From: Pseudomonas lundensis | Lineage (GTDB): Bacteria > Pseudomonadota > Gammaproteobacteria > Pseudomonadales > Pseudomonadaceae | Direction of reading: 5' to 3' | Assembly (NCBI RefSeq): GCF_002269125.1 | Contig: NZ_NQKI01000001.1 | Span: 186,001 to 250,000 of the forward strand | DNA: 64,000 bases | In this document: piece after piece, positions 1 through 9,261 of the stretch | Numbering within the stretch: position 1 is the first letter of the stretch | Layout: each line of letters opens with the position of its first letter | Made by a program: the position numbers and the translations under genes | The notes under the pieces: model-generated | Seen by the model: the letters and a program-made list of their open reading frames with translations, nothing else | Told to the model about the DNA's origin: nothing | Databases searched by the model: none

Positions 1-1
1 G

Positions 2-271
2 GACGAACACCGCAAGGCCGAACGCGGCATTCTTTCGTACCAGCCCGGCAAACTGCTGGTGCGGGGCGACACGCCGCTGTTCAAGATCGAACGCCTGCTG
101 GGGGTCGATCTTGACCACGTCGAAGCCGAAACCGTGGCGGGCTTGATCTACGACACCCTCAAGCGCGTGCCGGAAGAAGAAGAACTGCTGGAAGTCGAAG
201 GCTTGCGCATCATCATCAAAAAGATGAAAGGACCGAAAATCGTCCTGGCCAAAGTCCTCAAGCTGGACTGA
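2..271 (+). CDS. HlyC/CorC-family transporter, C-terminal end (partial)
   Basis: The open frame enters from the left edge, so only about 89 C-terminal residues are present. They match the transporter-associated (CorC_HlyC) domain that closes CNNM/CorC proteins: a 'GDTPLFKIERLLGVDL' stretch, then 'ETVAGLIYDTL' and 'IIIKKMKGPKIVLAKV' near the stop. This small FAD-linker-like fold sits after the CBS pair on the cytoplasmic side of Mg2+/Co2+ efflux-related membrane proteins. The membrane and CBS parts lie outside the window. A GTG inside the frame at 59 is not a likely true start. A strong hairpin follows the stop codon. Confidence 0.75.
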   Translation, partial: DEHRKAERGILSYQPGKLLVRGDTPLFKIERLLGVDLDHVEAETVAGLIYDTLKRVPEEEELLEVEGLRIIIKKMKGPKIVLAKVLKLD

Positions 272-280
272 AGCCACACC

Positions 281-321
281 TGTTGTCGCTGACGCGCCGC
301 TTTGCCGCGTCAGCGACAACA
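281..321. terminator. 16-bp perfect hairpin after the CorC-type gene
   Basis: Positions 281-296 are the exact reverse complement of 306-321, with a 9-base loop. It lies 9 bases after the stop codon of the partial gene. There is no T-run on either side, so it may be a transcript-stabilising or Rho-assisted hairpin rather than a classical intrinsic terminator. Confidence 0.55.
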
Positions 322-492
322 ACCTCTGTCGCCCATAACATCCCACCCTTCAGTAATTTCTGCCCGGCGAAAGCTGGCTGAAAGCATTCCCCTCTAGCAT
401 CGCGTCACTCCCGGCAAAAGACCGGCAGGCCAGAGCAGCGGCCCAATCCGCTCTCAGCGCCCACTCGACAACAATAAGAATGGTGACTGTTT

Positions 493-1800
493 ATGCTGAC
501 CTTCCTTGGCTTTGCCATGGTCATTACGTTCATGTACCTGATCATGACCAAACGCCTGTCCGCCCTGATCGCGTTGATTCTGGTCCCGATCCTGTTTGCG
601 ATCTTTGGCGGTTTTGCACCGAAGATCGGCCCCATGATGCTCGAAGGCATTACCAAGCTGGCCCCGACCGGGGTGATGCTGATGTTTGCCATTCTGTATT
701 TCGCCCTGATGATCGACTCCGGCCTGTTCGACCCGGCCGTGCGCAAGATCCTCAAACTGGTCAAGGGCGACCCGCTGAAGATCAGCGTCGGCACGGCCGT
801 ACTGGCATTGGTGGTGTCGCTGGATGGCGACGGTGCCACCACCTACATGATTTGCGTGGCGGCGATGCTGCCGCTGTACAAGCGCATCGGCATGAGCCCG
901 CGCATCATGGCCGGGCTGATTATTCTGGCCGGCGGGGTGATGAACATGACGCCCTGGGGCGGGCCGACTGCGCGGGCCGCCAGTGCGCTGCACGTCGATC
1001 CCTCTGACATTTTTGTGCCCATGATCCCGGCCATGCTCGCGGGCTGTGCCACCATTCTGGTCATAGCCTGGTGCTACGGCCTGCGCGAGCGCGCGCGCCT
1101 GGGTCAGTTGCAGGTTCAGGGCGACGACGTGGATCACAGCGAAATCAGCGTGTCGCAATTCCCCGATGCGCGCCGTCCCAAGCTGATCTGGTTCAACGGT
1201 GCTCTGACCTTGGCGTTGATGATTACGCTGATCGCCGGTTTGTTGCCGCTGCCCGTCCTGTTCATGGTCGCGTTCAGTATCGCGATGATCGTCAACTACC
1301 CTTGCCTGCAACAGCAAAAAGACCGCGTCGCCGCCCATGCAGGCAGTGTGCTGGCGGTGGTAGGGCTGATTTTCGCGGCAGGTATTTTCACCGGCATCCT
1401 CTCCGGCACCGGCATGGTGGATGCCATGTCGAAAAGCTTGCTGGCCGTCATTCCCCCGGCGCTGGGGCCATACCTGGCAGTCATCACCGCACTGGTGAGC
1501 CTGCCGTTCACCTTCTTCATGTCCAACGATGCGTTCTACTACGGCGTGTTGCCAGTCCTGGCCGAAGCCGCGAGCCATTACGGCATCACTGCGGTCGAAA
1601 TGGCCCGCGCCTCGATTGTCGGCCAGCCCGTGCACTTGCTCAGCCCCTTGGTGCCCTCCACGTACCTGCTGGTGGCGCTGGCCGGTATCGAGTTTGGCGA
1701 TCACCAGCGTTTCACCCTCAAATGGGCGGTTCTGGTGTGCATGGGTATTCTGCTGGCCGCCTTACTGCTCGGCACCTTCCCGCTGTACAGCACGCTATAA
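493..1800 (+). CDS. CitMHS-family citrate:proton (metal-citrate) symporter
   Basis: A 435-residue, very hydrophobic protein with about 12 predicted membrane segments, the usual size for the CitMHS family (TC 2.A.11). These inner-membrane carriers take up citrate or metal-citrate complexes with protons. Supporting stretches include 'SLDGDGATTYMI' near residue 110, 'NMTPWGGPTARAAS' near residue 155 and 'FFMSNDAFYYGVLPVL' near residue 340, all typical of the family. The ATG at 493 follows a weak purine-rich stretch (aataagaatgg). No two-component regulator or porin is adjacent, so the gene appears to be a single transcription unit. The exact substrate (citrate alone or a metal complex) cannot be read from the sequence. 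Confidence 0.88.
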   Translation: MLTFLGFAMVITFMYLIMTKRLSALIALILVPILFAIFGGFAPKIGPMMLEGITKLAPTGVMLMFAILYFALMIDSGLFDPAVRKILKLVKGDPLKISVGTAVLALVVSLDGDGATTYMICVAAMLPLYKRIGMSPRIMAGLIILAGGVMNMTPWGGPTARAASALHVDPSDIFVPMIPAMLAGCATILVIAWCYGLRERARLGQLQVQGDDVDHSEISVSQFPDARRPKLIWFNGALTLALMITLIAGLLPLPVLFMVAFSIAMIVNYPCLQQQKDRVAAHAGSVLAVVGLIFAAGIFTGILSGTGMVDAMSKSLLAVIPPALGPYLAVITALVSLPFTFFMSNDAFYYGVLPVLAEAASHYGITAVEMARASIVGQPVHLLSPLVPSTYLLVALAGIEFGDHQRFTLKWAVLVCMGILLAALLLGTFPLYSTL

Positions 1801-1814
1801 CGCCTGCCCCCGTC

Positions 1815-1840
1815 AGAGGCTGTTCAGGACAGCAGCCTCT
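1815..1840 (+). terminator. hairpin after citrate transporter
   Basis: An 8-bp perfect stem (1815-1822 with 1833-1840) starts 15 bases after the CitMHS stop. There is only a loose T-rich stretch downstream (gcgttttcg), so it is a probable but weak terminator. Confidence 0.45.
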
Positions 1841-2007
1841 AACAAGGCGTTTTCGTACAAGTGTTGCAGAAATGTTTCAACCCTCTGCCAGCTATGCGAT
1901 GCTGGCGTTCTGCTTATTTGCCGACTACAGCTTAAGAAACAACTGTAGGAGCTGGCCGCAGCCCTTTGATCCGGCCCTTCAGGGCATCCATCGCACAGGG
2001 AGCCTGC

Positions 2008-3666
2008 ATGCTGACCCTGCTTAATCTGCTTTCCGCCGTGACCCTGTTGATCTGGGGCACGCACATTGTTCGGACCGGCATTCTGCGGGTCTACGGTACA
2101 AACCTGCGCCACGTGATCGGGCAAAACGTCTCCAAGCGCATGCTGGCGTTTGTCGCCGGTATCGTGGTGACAGCCATGGTGCAGAGCAGCAATGCCACCG
2201 CCATGCTCGTCACCTCCTTTGTCGGCCAGGGTTTGATGGCGCTCACGCCTGCCTTGGCGACGATGCTGGGGGCCGACGTCGGGACGGCCCTGATGGCCCG
2301 GGTGCTGACGTTCGACCTGTCATGGCTGTCGCCCCTGCTGATTTTCCTTGGCGTGATCTTCTTCCTCTCGCGCAAACAGACCCGTGCCGGGCAACTGGGA
2401 CGCGTCGGCATTGGCTTGGGCTTGATCATTCTCGCCTTGCAGTTGATCGTCGAAGCGGCAGCGCCCATCACGCAAGCGCAAGGCGTAAAGGTGATCTTCG
2501 CCTCACTGACCGGCGACATCTTGCTGGATGCCTTAATCGGCGCCTTGTTCGCGATGATTTCTTACTCCAGCCTGGCCGCTGTGCTGCTCACGGCCACATT
2601 GGCTGGCGCCGGGGTCATCAGCTTGCCCGTTGCAGTGGGGCTGGTGATTGGCGCCAATATCGGCAGCGGCGTCCTGGCATTTCTCAGTACCAGCATGCAA
2701 AACGCTGCCGGGCGGCAGGTCGCGCTCGGAAGCCTGTTGTACAAATTGATCGGCTTGCTGCTGATTATCCCGGTGCTCGACCCGCTGGTGGCGTGGATGG
2801 ACAGCCTCAGCTACAGCGCCCAAGAACTCGTGATCGGGTTTCACCTGCTCTACAACACGGCGCGTTGCTTCCTGATGCTGCCCACGGTCGGGCCGATGGC
2901 GCGGGTTTGCGCATGGCTCTTGCCCGAGCGAGAAAACGCCAACGGCGCCGTCAAACCGCGTCATCTCGACCCGACGGCACTGGAAACACCGAGCCTTGCG
3001 CTGGCCAACGCAGTACGTGAAACCCTGCGCATCGGTGACCTGATCGACAGCATGCTGGTCAACATGCTGGACGTGCTGCGCGGCAAGCAAACCGCCATCA
3101 CTCAGGAGATGCGCACCCTGGCCGATGATGTCGAAGTGCTCTACAGCGCGGTGAAACTCTATCTGGCGCAAATGCCCCGTGAAGACCTTGGCGAGCAAGA
3201 CAGCCGCCGCTGGGCCGAAATCATCGAACTGGCGATCAACCTCAAGCTGGCCAGTGACCTCATCGAACGCATGTTGCGCAAAGTGCAACAACAGAAAACC
3301 TCGAAGCGTCGGGCGTTTTCCGAAGACGGGCTGGAAGAACTGACCGGCCTGCACACCCAGTTGATCGACAACCTGCGGTTGGGGCTGACGGTATTCCTGA
3401 CCGGCGACCCGCAAAGCGCACGGCAATTACTGCGTGAGAAACGCCGTTTCCGCGCGCAGGAACGTCGACTGGCGCACGCTCACGTCAGCCGTTTACAGCG
3501 CAAAATCACCCAAAGTATCGAAACCAGCTCCATGCACCTGGAACTGATCGCTGACATGCAACGCCTTAATTCACTGTTTTGCGCCAGTGCCTACGTGGTG
3601 CTTGAAACCTCTGAAACCGGCGCACTGCTGCTGGACGAGATGACCGATACCCACCATTCGCCTTGA
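2008..3666 (+). CDS. Na/Pi-cotransporter family protein with PhoU-like C-terminus
   Basis: A 552-residue protein. The N-terminal ~310 residues are membrane-embedded and contain the duplicated Na_Pi_cotrans module: repeat one has 'MVQSSNATAML' and 'GADVGTAL', repeat two has 'SYSSLAAVLL' and 'GANIGSGV'. The C-terminal ~220 residues are helical and charged, like the PhoU domain found in YjbB-type proteins. Family members move phosphate, often outward, with sodium. The ATG at 2008 is chosen because CAGGGA lies 6-7 bases upstream and the first membrane helix begins at once; an in-frame ATG 14 codons earlier lacks this. In repeat two the usual QSS signature reads YSS, which may alter ion coupling. 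The next gene starts about 80 bases downstream. Confidence 0.85.
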   Translation: MLTLLNLLSAVTLLIWGTHIVRTGILRVYGTNLRHVIGQNVSKRMLAFVAGIVVTAMVQSSNATAMLVTSFVGQGLMALTPALATMLGADVGTALMARVLTFDLSWLSPLLIFLGVIFFLSRKQTRAGQLGRVGIGLGLIILALQLIVEAAAPITQAQGVKVIFASLTGDILLDALIGALFAMISYSSLAAVLLTATLAGAGVISLPVAVGLVIGANIGSGVLAFLSTSMQNAAGRQVALGSLLYKLIGLLLIIPVLDPLVAWMDSLSYSAQELVIGFHLLYNTARCFLMLPTVGPMARVCAWLLPERENANGAVKPRHLDPTALETPSLALANAVRETLRIGDLIDSMLVNMLDVLRGKQTAITQEMRTLADDVEVLYSAVKLYLAQMPREDLGEQDSRRWAEIIELAINLKLASDLIERMLRKVQQQKTSKRRAFSEDGLEELTGLHTQLIDNLRLGLTVFLTGDPQSARQLLREKRRFRAQERRLAHAHVSRLQRKITQSIETSSMHLELIADMQRLNSLFCASAYVVLETSETGALLLDEMTDTHHSP

Positions 3667-3747
3667 ACGTTGCACGAACCACTGTTGTCAGTCTTTAGAA
3701 CCCGCATCGACGGCATCACACACCCGACAGGGATTCAGGGATTTTTT

Positions 3748-5130
3748 ATGCGTTGCCTGCTGTTCATCTGCCTGCTGCTCGGCGCAGCCCAGAGCTTTGC
3801 CCTTGATCGTTCCAGCGTTGAGGGCTACCAACTGGCCAACGGCCTGCAACTGATCCTCAAACCCACCAGTGACCGCGGACACGTGTCGATCCGGTTGGTA
3901 GTGGGGGTGGGGCTGGATGATTTCAGCTGTGCCGACCAACAACTGCCGCACCTGCTTGAACACATGCTGTTCAGCGGCACCGATGACTCGGGCGAAGGCG
4001 GCCTTGAAGAACGCATGCAGGCGCTGGGTGGCGAGTGGAACGCCTTCACTAGCCATGCCGACACCACGTTCGTGATCGAAGCGCCCGCGAAGAATCAGCG
4101 CAAGGTGCTTGATCTTTTACTGAGCCTGTTGACCCAGACCCAACTCACCGATCAGCGGATCGCTGCCGCCAAGCAGGTGGTCGAACGCGAAGACGGCGGC
4201 CATTATTCGCACTTGCAGCGCTGGCTGGATCGTCAGGATCTGGGCCATAGCGCGAGCAATCAACTGGCGGTCGAACTCGGCCTTAAATGCGCCGAACGCG
4301 CGCCCGTACACAACCTCACCCGCGGACAACTCGAAGGTGTGCGCAAGGATTGGTATGCGCCCAACAACATGACGCTGATCGTCGTCGGCGAACTTGACCG
4401 CTTGCTGCCGGCCTATCTGGAACGCACCTATGGCGCGCTGGAAGCCGTTGAGCCCAGCGACCACAAGCCCTTGGCCGACATTGATGCCAAAGCCGATGCC
4501 GAACGCGTTTTACTGCGCGGTGTGGTGGGTGACACCGCCAAGTTGCACTGGTTGCTGCCAGAACCGGTGATCGCCGGGCAAAGCGACGAAACCTGGAACC
4601 TGCTGCGCGACTATCTGGAGTGGGCGCTGTACAGCGAACTGCGGCTCAAGCATGGGCTGTCTTATGGGCCGTGGTCAGAGCGCGAAGTGTTTGGCGGGGT
4701 GGGCTTCCTGAGCCTGAACGCCGACCTTGAACGTGACGATGTCGAACAGGCGCAACAGGTGATGTCGCAACTCAAAGCCCACTTGCTCAAGCACGGCCTC
4801 GACCCGCAGCGCTTCGCCCGCCTCAAGCAAGCCGCCATCGCACGCCAGGCATGGGCGGTGCAGGGCAACAGCTCGCTGGCCGACTATTACTGGAGCGCGC
4901 TGGGCGATTACGATGAAAGCCGCTTTGCCGACCCGGCCAAGCGCTTGCAGACGGTAACGCTTGAAGACGCCAATCATGCGTTGCGCCAGTTGTTCGCAGA
5001 GCCGGGCTATGTGCGCATCGAGAAGCCGCTGTTCAGCTACAACGGCTTGAGCGTGGCCATTGTGGCAGCGCTGGTGCTGCTGGTTTTGATAGCGCTGGGC
5101 TGGCGCATTTGGCGCCATCGTCATCATTAA
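3748..5130 (+). CDS. M16-family zinc metallopeptidase with C-terminal membrane anchor
   Basis: A 460-residue protein starting with a clear signal peptide (about residues 1-18). The inverted zinc motif HxxEH of the M16 (pitrilysin/insulinase) family is present as HLLEH at residues 68-72, followed by the expected 'GGEWNAFTSHADTTF' region and a downstream VEREDGG stretch that could hold the third zinc ligand. An inactive-type M16_C domain fills residues ~190-400. The last ~30 residues form one membrane helix followed by a basic tail (WRIWRHRHH). This predicts a periplasmic enzyme tethered to the inner membrane. The ATG at 3748 is preceded by CAGGGA; an upstream in-frame start at 3670 would bury the signal peptide. 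Substrate unknown. Confidence 0.82.
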   Translation: MRCLLFICLLLGAAQSFALDRSSVEGYQLANGLQLILKPTSDRGHVSIRLVVGVGLDDFSCADQQLPHLLEHMLFSGTDDSGEGGLEERMQALGGEWNAFTSHADTTFVIEAPAKNQRKVLDLLLSLLTQTQLTDQRIAAAKQVVEREDGGHYSHLQRWLDRQDLGHSASNQLAVELGLKCAERAPVHNLTRGQLEGVRKDWYAPNNMTLIVVGELDRLLPAYLERTYGALEAVEPSDHKPLADIDAKADAERVLLRGVVGDTAKLHWLLPEPVIAGQSDETWNLLRDYLEWALYSELRLKHGLSYGPWSEREVFGGVGFLSLNADLERDDVEQAQQVMSQLKAHLLKHGLDPQRFARLKQAAIARQAWAVQGNSSLADYYWSALGDYDESRFADPAKRLQTVTLEDANHALRQLFAEPGYVRIEKPLFSYNGLSVAIVAALVLLVLIALGWRIWRHRHH

Positions 5131-5226
5131 TCGCGTAATTGTCTAAAACCGACATCCCTTGATACCGTAAAATCATTGCCATTTCGCGGCCGGTCACTCC
5201 GGCTGCCAGCGTGCGGAGTATTCATC

Positions 5227-6153
5227 GTGAGCGAGCGTTCCAACCCTTGGCAATTGCAAACCATCGTCGGCCAGTTACGCACCGCGCGTAACCAGTGGCG
5301 CACGCAAAACGGGCGTGTCAGTGGCGAGTTGGGCGGTCGCGAGTTGCCGTCGCGGGCTGCGATGGCCGAGATTCTGGAAGCGTTGTGCGGTGCATTGTTC
5401 CCGATGCGCCTGGGCCCGGTGGACTTGCGCGAAGAAAGCGAAGACTTCTACGTCGGTCACACGCTCGACGTAGCCCTTAACGCCTTGCTCGCGCAGGCGC
5501 GTCTGGAGTTACGCTACGCCGCGCGCCAAAGCGGCCAGCCCGATGATGGCGTCGATGCCACGGCCACCCTGCTGATTCAGGATTTCGCCCTGGCGCTGCC
5601 GGGCCTGCGCACCCTGCTCGACACCGACGTTCTGGCCGCCTACCACGGCGACCCGGCAGCCCGCAGCGTGGATGAAGTGCTGCTGTGCTATCCGGGCATT
5701 CTGGCGGTGATTCATCACCGTCTGGCGCACCATCTGTATCGCGCGGGCTTGCCGCTGCTGGCACGCATCAGCGCGGAAATCGCCCACTCGGCCACCGGCA
5801 TCGACATCCACCCCGGCGCGCAGATTGGCCGCAGCTTCTTTATTGATCACGGGACAGGCGTGGTGATTGGAGAAACCGCGATCATCGGTGAGCGGGTCAG
5901 GATTTATCAGGCCGTTACCCTGGGCGCCAAGCGCTTCCCGGCGGACGAGGCCGGGCAGTTGCAAAAAGGCCACCCGCGTCACCCGATTGTCGAAGACGAC
6001 GTGGTGATTTACGCCGGGGCGACGATCCTGGGCCGCATCACCATCGGTCAGGGCTCGACCATCGGCGGCAACGTCTGGTTGACCCGCAGCGTACCGGCCG
6101 GTTGCAACCTGACCCAAGCCAACCTGCAACACGACGACGGCACCCAGAAATAA
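5227..6153 (+). CDS. epsC: serine O-acetyltransferase (EpsC/CysE type)
   Basis: A 308-residue enzyme making O-acetylserine from serine and acetyl-CoA, the carbon skeleton for cysteine synthesis. The C-terminal half has the left-handed beta-helix hexapeptide repeats of the family ('HPGAQIGRSFFIDHGTGVV', 'GETAIIGERVRIYQ', 'IVEDDVVIYAGATILG'), with the catalytic His in 'IDHGTG'. The long helical N-terminal half resembles the ~310-residue EpsC class rather than short CysE. The start is the GTG at 5227, with GGAG about 8 bases upstream. The gene converges on the ssu operon, so serine activation and sulfonate-sulfur supply lie side by side. A shared terminator separates them. Confidence 0.88.
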   Translation: MSERSNPWQLQTIVGQLRTARNQWRTQNGRVSGELGGRELPSRAAMAEILEALCGALFPMRLGPVDLREESEDFYVGHTLDVALNALLAQARLELRYAARQSGQPDDGVDATATLLIQDFALALPGLRTLLDTDVLAAYHGDPAARSVDEVLLCYPGILAVIHHRLAHHLYRAGLPLLARISAEIAHSATGIDIHPGAQIGRSFFIDHGTGVVIGETAIIGERVRIYQAVTLGAKRFPADEAGQLQKGHPRHPIVEDDVVIYAGATILGRITIGQGSTIGGNVWLTRSVPAGCNLTQANLQHDDGTQK

Positions 6154-6167
6154 CAACGCCCACAAAA

Positions 6168-6197
6168 AACCCCGAAGGGCTCACGCCCTTCAGGGTT
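6168..6197. terminator. bidirectional terminator between epsC and ssuF
   Basis: A 13-bp stem with one mismatch (6168-6180 with 6185-6197) and a 4-base loop. An A-run at 6163-6168 gives a U-tract for minus-strand transcripts, so it best serves the end of the ssu operon; it can also stop epsC. Confidence 0.75.
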
Positions 6198-6213
6198 GTG
6201 GATAACCCACGCA

Positions 6214-6429
6214 TTACAACTTGGCGATCGACACTTCCGTGGATTTCACGAAGGCGATGACTTCGCTGCCCACCACCAGTTCCAACTCTTTGACCGAGCG
6301 GGTGGTGATGACCGAGGTGACGATTCCGGACGCGGTTTGCACGTCGATTTCAGACAACACGTCCCCCAGTACGATTTCCTTGATGTGGCCTTTGAACTGG
6401 TTACGCACGTTGATGGCTTTGATGGTCAT
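6214..6429 (-). CDS. ssuF: SsuF, small molybdopterin-binding (Mop/TOBE) protein
   Basis: A 71-residue single Mop/TOBE domain: 'NVRNQFKGHIKEIVLGDVLSEI' is the standard start and 'VTSVITTRSVKELEL' and 'GSEVIAFVKSTEVSI' are the standard later strands. Such proteins bind molybdate or related oxyanions as oligomers. It is the last gene of the ssuEADCBF order described for Pseudomonas putida, where ssuF is needed for growth on some sulfonates and aromatic sulfates though its mechanism is unclear. It starts 35 bases after ssuB ends. The ATG is at 6429; longer upstream readings run antisense-like and lack homology. Confidence 0.85.
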   Translation of the reverse strand: MTIKAINVRNQFKGHIKEIVLGDVLSEIDVQTASGIVTSVITTRSVKELELVVGSEVIAFVKSTEVSIAKL

Positions 6430-6464
6430 GGTGTCGATTCCTGTCTTGGGATAAAAAACGGCGG

Positions 6465-7271
6465 TTATTGCGCCCAACGCAATTGTGTGGGCAGCGGTGC
6501 AACGGGTTCCGGTTCGGGCGGCGAACCGGGTAAAGCCAGTACACGGTTGAGCACTTCGGTTTCCAGCGCCGCCAACCGATGCGAACCGCGCGCCCGAGGG
6601 CGCGGCAACGCGATGGTGAGGTCGAGCCCAACGGCGCCGTCTTCGATCAAAATCACGCGGTCGGCAATGGCCACGGCTTCGCTGACGTCGTGGGTCACCA
6701 GCAACACAGTGAAGCCATGCTGGCGCCACAAACGTTCAATCAACTGCTGCATCTCGATGCGGGTCAGGGCATCCAGCGCACCCAACGGTTCGTCCAGCAG
6801 CAACAAACGCGGCTGGTGAATCAGCGCGCGGGCCAAGGCCACACGCTGTTTTTGCCCGCCCGACAGCGCTGCCGGCCACTCGTGGGCTCGTTCGGCAAGG
6901 CCGACTTCTTCCAGCGCGTTAAGGGCCTTGGAGCGCCAGTCCCCTTTAAGCCCCAGACCGACGTTATCGATGACCTTTTTCCACGGCAGCAAACGCGCTT
7001 CCTGGAACATCAGGCGTGTGTCGTCATGGGCCTCTTGCAGCGGCGCACTGCCCGCCAGCAGTTCACCGCCGGTAGGTTGGTCGAGCCCGGCGATCAGCCG
7101 CATCAGCGTACTTTTGCCGCAGCCGCTGCGGCCCACCACGGCCACAAACTGACCGGCCGGAATGTGTAAATCGATGTCGCGCAGTACCTGACGTTCGCCA
7201 AACGCTTTTTGCAGGCCATTGATCGCCAACGGGATGCCCTGACGCAAACGCGGAGGTTGTTGAGCTGTCAT
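6465..7271 (-). CDS. ssuB: sulfonate ABC transporter, ATP-binding protein SsuB
   Basis: A 268-residue ABC ATPase that powers uptake of aliphatic sulfonates. It has Walker A 'GRSGCGKST' near residue 50, the signature 'LSGGQKQR' near 138, Walker B 'LLLLDEP' and the switch His in 'LLVTHD'. These positions, and the '[12 protein letters not shown]' Q-loop, are typical of the Ssu/Tau/nitrate subfamily. The start codon overlaps the ssuC stop as ATGA, indicating translational coupling. Its partners are SsuC (permease) and SsuA (periplasmic binding protein) in the same operon. Confidence 0.93.
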   Translation of the reverse strand: MTAQQPPRLRQGIPLAINGLQKAFGERQVLRDIDLHIPAGQFVAVVGRSGCGKSTLMRLIAGLDQPTGGELLAGSAPLQEAHDDTRLMFQEARLLPWKKVIDNVGLGLKGDWRSKALNALEEVGLAERAHEWPAALSGGQKQRVALARALIHQPRLLLLDEPLGALDALTRIEMQQLIERLWRQHGFTVLLVTHDVSEAVAIADRVILIEDGAVGLDLTIALPRPRARGSHRLAALETEVLNRVLALPGSPPEPEPVAPLPTQLRWAQ

Positions 7272-8074
7272 GCTGCACCGCCTTTAACCACTTGGTACGC
7301 CGGGTGCCAACGCAACCAGACGCGCTCCAGCCCACGGGCCGCGCTGTCGGCCAACTTGCCGAGCACCGCGTACAAAACAATCGCCAGCACCACCACGTCA
7401 GTTTGCAAAAACTCGCGGGCATTCATCGCCAGATAGCCAATGCCGGAGCTGGCAGAGATGGTTTCAGCCACGATCAAAGTCAGCCACATAAAGCCCAGCG
7501 CAAAACGCACACCCACCAAAATCGAGGGCAAGGCGCCCGGTAAAATCACTTGCCAAAATAGGCTGAAGCCGGACAAGCCGTAACTGCGCGCCATTTCGAC
7601 CAACGCCGGGTCCACGTTGCGGATGCCGTGATAGGTGTTGAGGTAAATCGGGAACAACGTGCCCAACGCGACCAAAAAGACCTTGGCCGACTCGTCGATC
7701 CCGAACCACAGAATCACCAGCGGAATCAGCGCCAGATGCGGCACGTTGCGGATCATCTGCACCGAGCTGTCGAGCAGGCGCTCGCCCCACTTCGACAGGC
7801 CCGTGACGAAACCCAATGCCAGGCCGATACTGCCGCCGATCACAAACCCAAGCCCGGCGCGCCAGCCGCTGATGGCGAGGTGTTTCCAAATCTCGCCACT
7901 GCGCACCAATTCGACCCCCGCTGCGATCACGGCACTGGGCGCTGGCAGAATCCGCGTCGACAACCAGCCCGCCGACACTGACAATTGCCACACCGCCAGC
8001 AGCAACACGGGCAAGACCCACGGAGCCAGGCTGTGACCGACATTATTGAGGCGCGAAGCCTTCACCGTACTCAT
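7268..8074 (-). CDS. ssuC: sulfonate ABC transporter permease SsuC
   Basis: A 268-residue inner-membrane permease with about six membrane helices and the binding-protein-dependent transport EAA-like loop ('[20 protein letters not shown]'), which docks to SsuB. The ATG at 8074 is chosen because it gives the family's usual start with a short cytoplasmic lead; the frame stays open upstream into ssuD but that part has no membrane character. It lies 7 bases after ssuD and overlaps ssuB by four bases. Confidence 0.92.
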   Translation of the reverse strand: MSTVKASRLNNVGHSLAPWVLPVLLLAVWQLSVSAGWLSTRILPAPSAVIAAGVELVRSGEIWKHLAISGWRAGLGFVIGGSIGLALGFVTGLSKWGERLLDSSVQMIRNVPHLALIPLVILWFGIDESAKVFLVALGTLFPIYLNTYHGIRNVDPALVEMARSYGLSGFSLFWQVILPGALPSILVGVRFALGFMWLTLIVAETISASSGIGYLAMNAREFLQTDVVVLAIVLYAVLGKLADSAARGLERVWLRWHPAYQVVKGGAA

Positions 8075-8081
8075 GCTGGCC

Positions 8082-9230
8082 TCAGCTCTGCGACGCGGCT
8101 TTGGGAAGAATGTCGTTGGCCACCATCTCGCCAAACGGACTCACGTAACCGGCACTTTTAGGCAACTCGGGGCGCTCGACATCGAGGTGTGGGAACAGCA
8201 ATTCCGCCACCCGATACGACTCTTCCAGGTGCGGATAACCCGAAAAAATGAACGTATCGATGCCCAGATCGGCGTATTCCTTGACCCGTGCAGCCACGGT
8301 AGGGCCATCGCCGACCAGCGCCGTGCCGGCACCGCCACGCACCAACCCCACGCCCGCCCACAGGTTGGGGCTCACTTCAAGGTTGTCACGGCTGCCGCCA
8401 TGCAAGGCGGCCATGCGCTGCTGACCCACCGAGTCGAACCGCGACAGCGATGCCTGAGCGCGAGCAATGGTGTCGTCGTCCAGATGGGAAATCAGTTTGT
8501 CAGCGGCTTTCCAGGCTTCTTCGTTGGTTTCACGCACGATCACGTGCAGGCGAATCCCGAAGCGTACGCTGCGGCCATGCTGGGCGGCCTTGGCGCGCAC
8601 CTGCTCGATTTTCTGCGCGACAGCCGCGGGCGGCTCGCCCCAGGTCAGCACCATCTCGACCTGTTCAGCAGCCAAGTCCTGGGCCGCTTCCGAGGAACCA
8701 CCGAAGTACAGCGGCGGACGCGGCTGCTGAATCGGTGGATAGAGCAGCTTGGCGCCTTTGACGCTGATGTGCTGACCGTCGTAATCCACCGTTTCGCCTT
8801 CCAGCACACGGCGCCAGATGCGGGTGAATTCGACCGACGCCTGATAACGCTCCTCATGGCTGAGGAACAGGCCGTCACCGGCCAATTCTTCCGGGTCGCC
8901 ACCGGTCACCAGATTGAACAGCGCACGCCCACCGGACAAACGATCCAGGGTCGCGGCCTGACGAGCCGCCACGGTCGGGGACACAATGCCGGGGCGCAGC
9001 GCCACGAGGAATTTCAAGCGCTGGGTCACCGGGATCAGCGAAGCGGCCACCAGCCATGAGTCTTCGCAGGAACGGCCGGTGGGAATCAACACACCACCGA
9101 AACCCAGACGGTCTGCCGCTTGTGCCACTTGTTGCAAGTACCCGTAGTCAACAGCACGGGCGCCTTCGGAGGTGCCAAGGTAATGGCCATCACCGTGGGT
9201 AGGCAGGAACCAGAAAATATTGAGGCTCAT
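8082..9230 (-). CDS. ssuD: FMNH2-dependent alkanesulfonate monooxygenase SsuD
   Basis: A 382-residue bacterial luciferase-fold enzyme that uses reduced FMN from SsuE and O2 to cut the C-S bond of alkanesulfonates, giving an aldehyde and sulfite. The beginning '[19 protein letters not shown]' and the stretches 'RCEDSW'-like '[11 protein letters not shown]', 'LVALRPG' and 'FNLVTGGDP' are characteristic of SsuD. The length equals the family norm (about 380). AGGAGA lies 8 bases before the ATG. It sits between ssuA and ssuC, the Pseudomonas EADCB order. Confidence 0.95.
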   Translation of the reverse strand: MSLNIFWFLPTHGDGHYLGTSEGARAVDYGYLQQVAQAADRLGFGGVLIPTGRSCEDSWLVAASLIPVTQRLKFLVALRPGIVSPTVAARQAATLDRLSGGRALFNLVTGGDPEELAGDGLFLSHEERYQASVEFTRIWRRVLEGETVDYDGQHISVKGAKLLYPPIQQPRPPLYFGGSSEAAQDLAAEQVEMVLTWGEPPAAVAQKIEQVRAKAAQHGRSVRFGIRLHVIVRETNEEAWKAADKLISHLDDDTIARAQASLSRFDSVGQQRMAALHGGSRDNLEVSPNLWAGVGLVRGGAGTALVGDGPTVAARVKEYADLGIDTFIFSGYPHLEESYRVAELLFPHLDVERPELPKSAGYVSPFGEMVANDILPKAASQS

Positions 9231-9261
9231 GGAGTGGTCTCCTAAATGGGTACGGCAAACG

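Noticed and set aside
454..1704. Long open frame (416 codons) antisense to the citrate transporter
   Set aside because: It is a by-product of high third-position GC in the transporter gene; its translation is rich in His, Gln, Arg and Gly and shows no domain or signal.
1944..1965. TGTAGGAGCTGGC as the start of a Pseudomonas REP element
   Set aside because: The stretch resembles the common TGTAGGAGC start of REP-like elements, but no complete inverted repeat follows, so a REP call is not supported.
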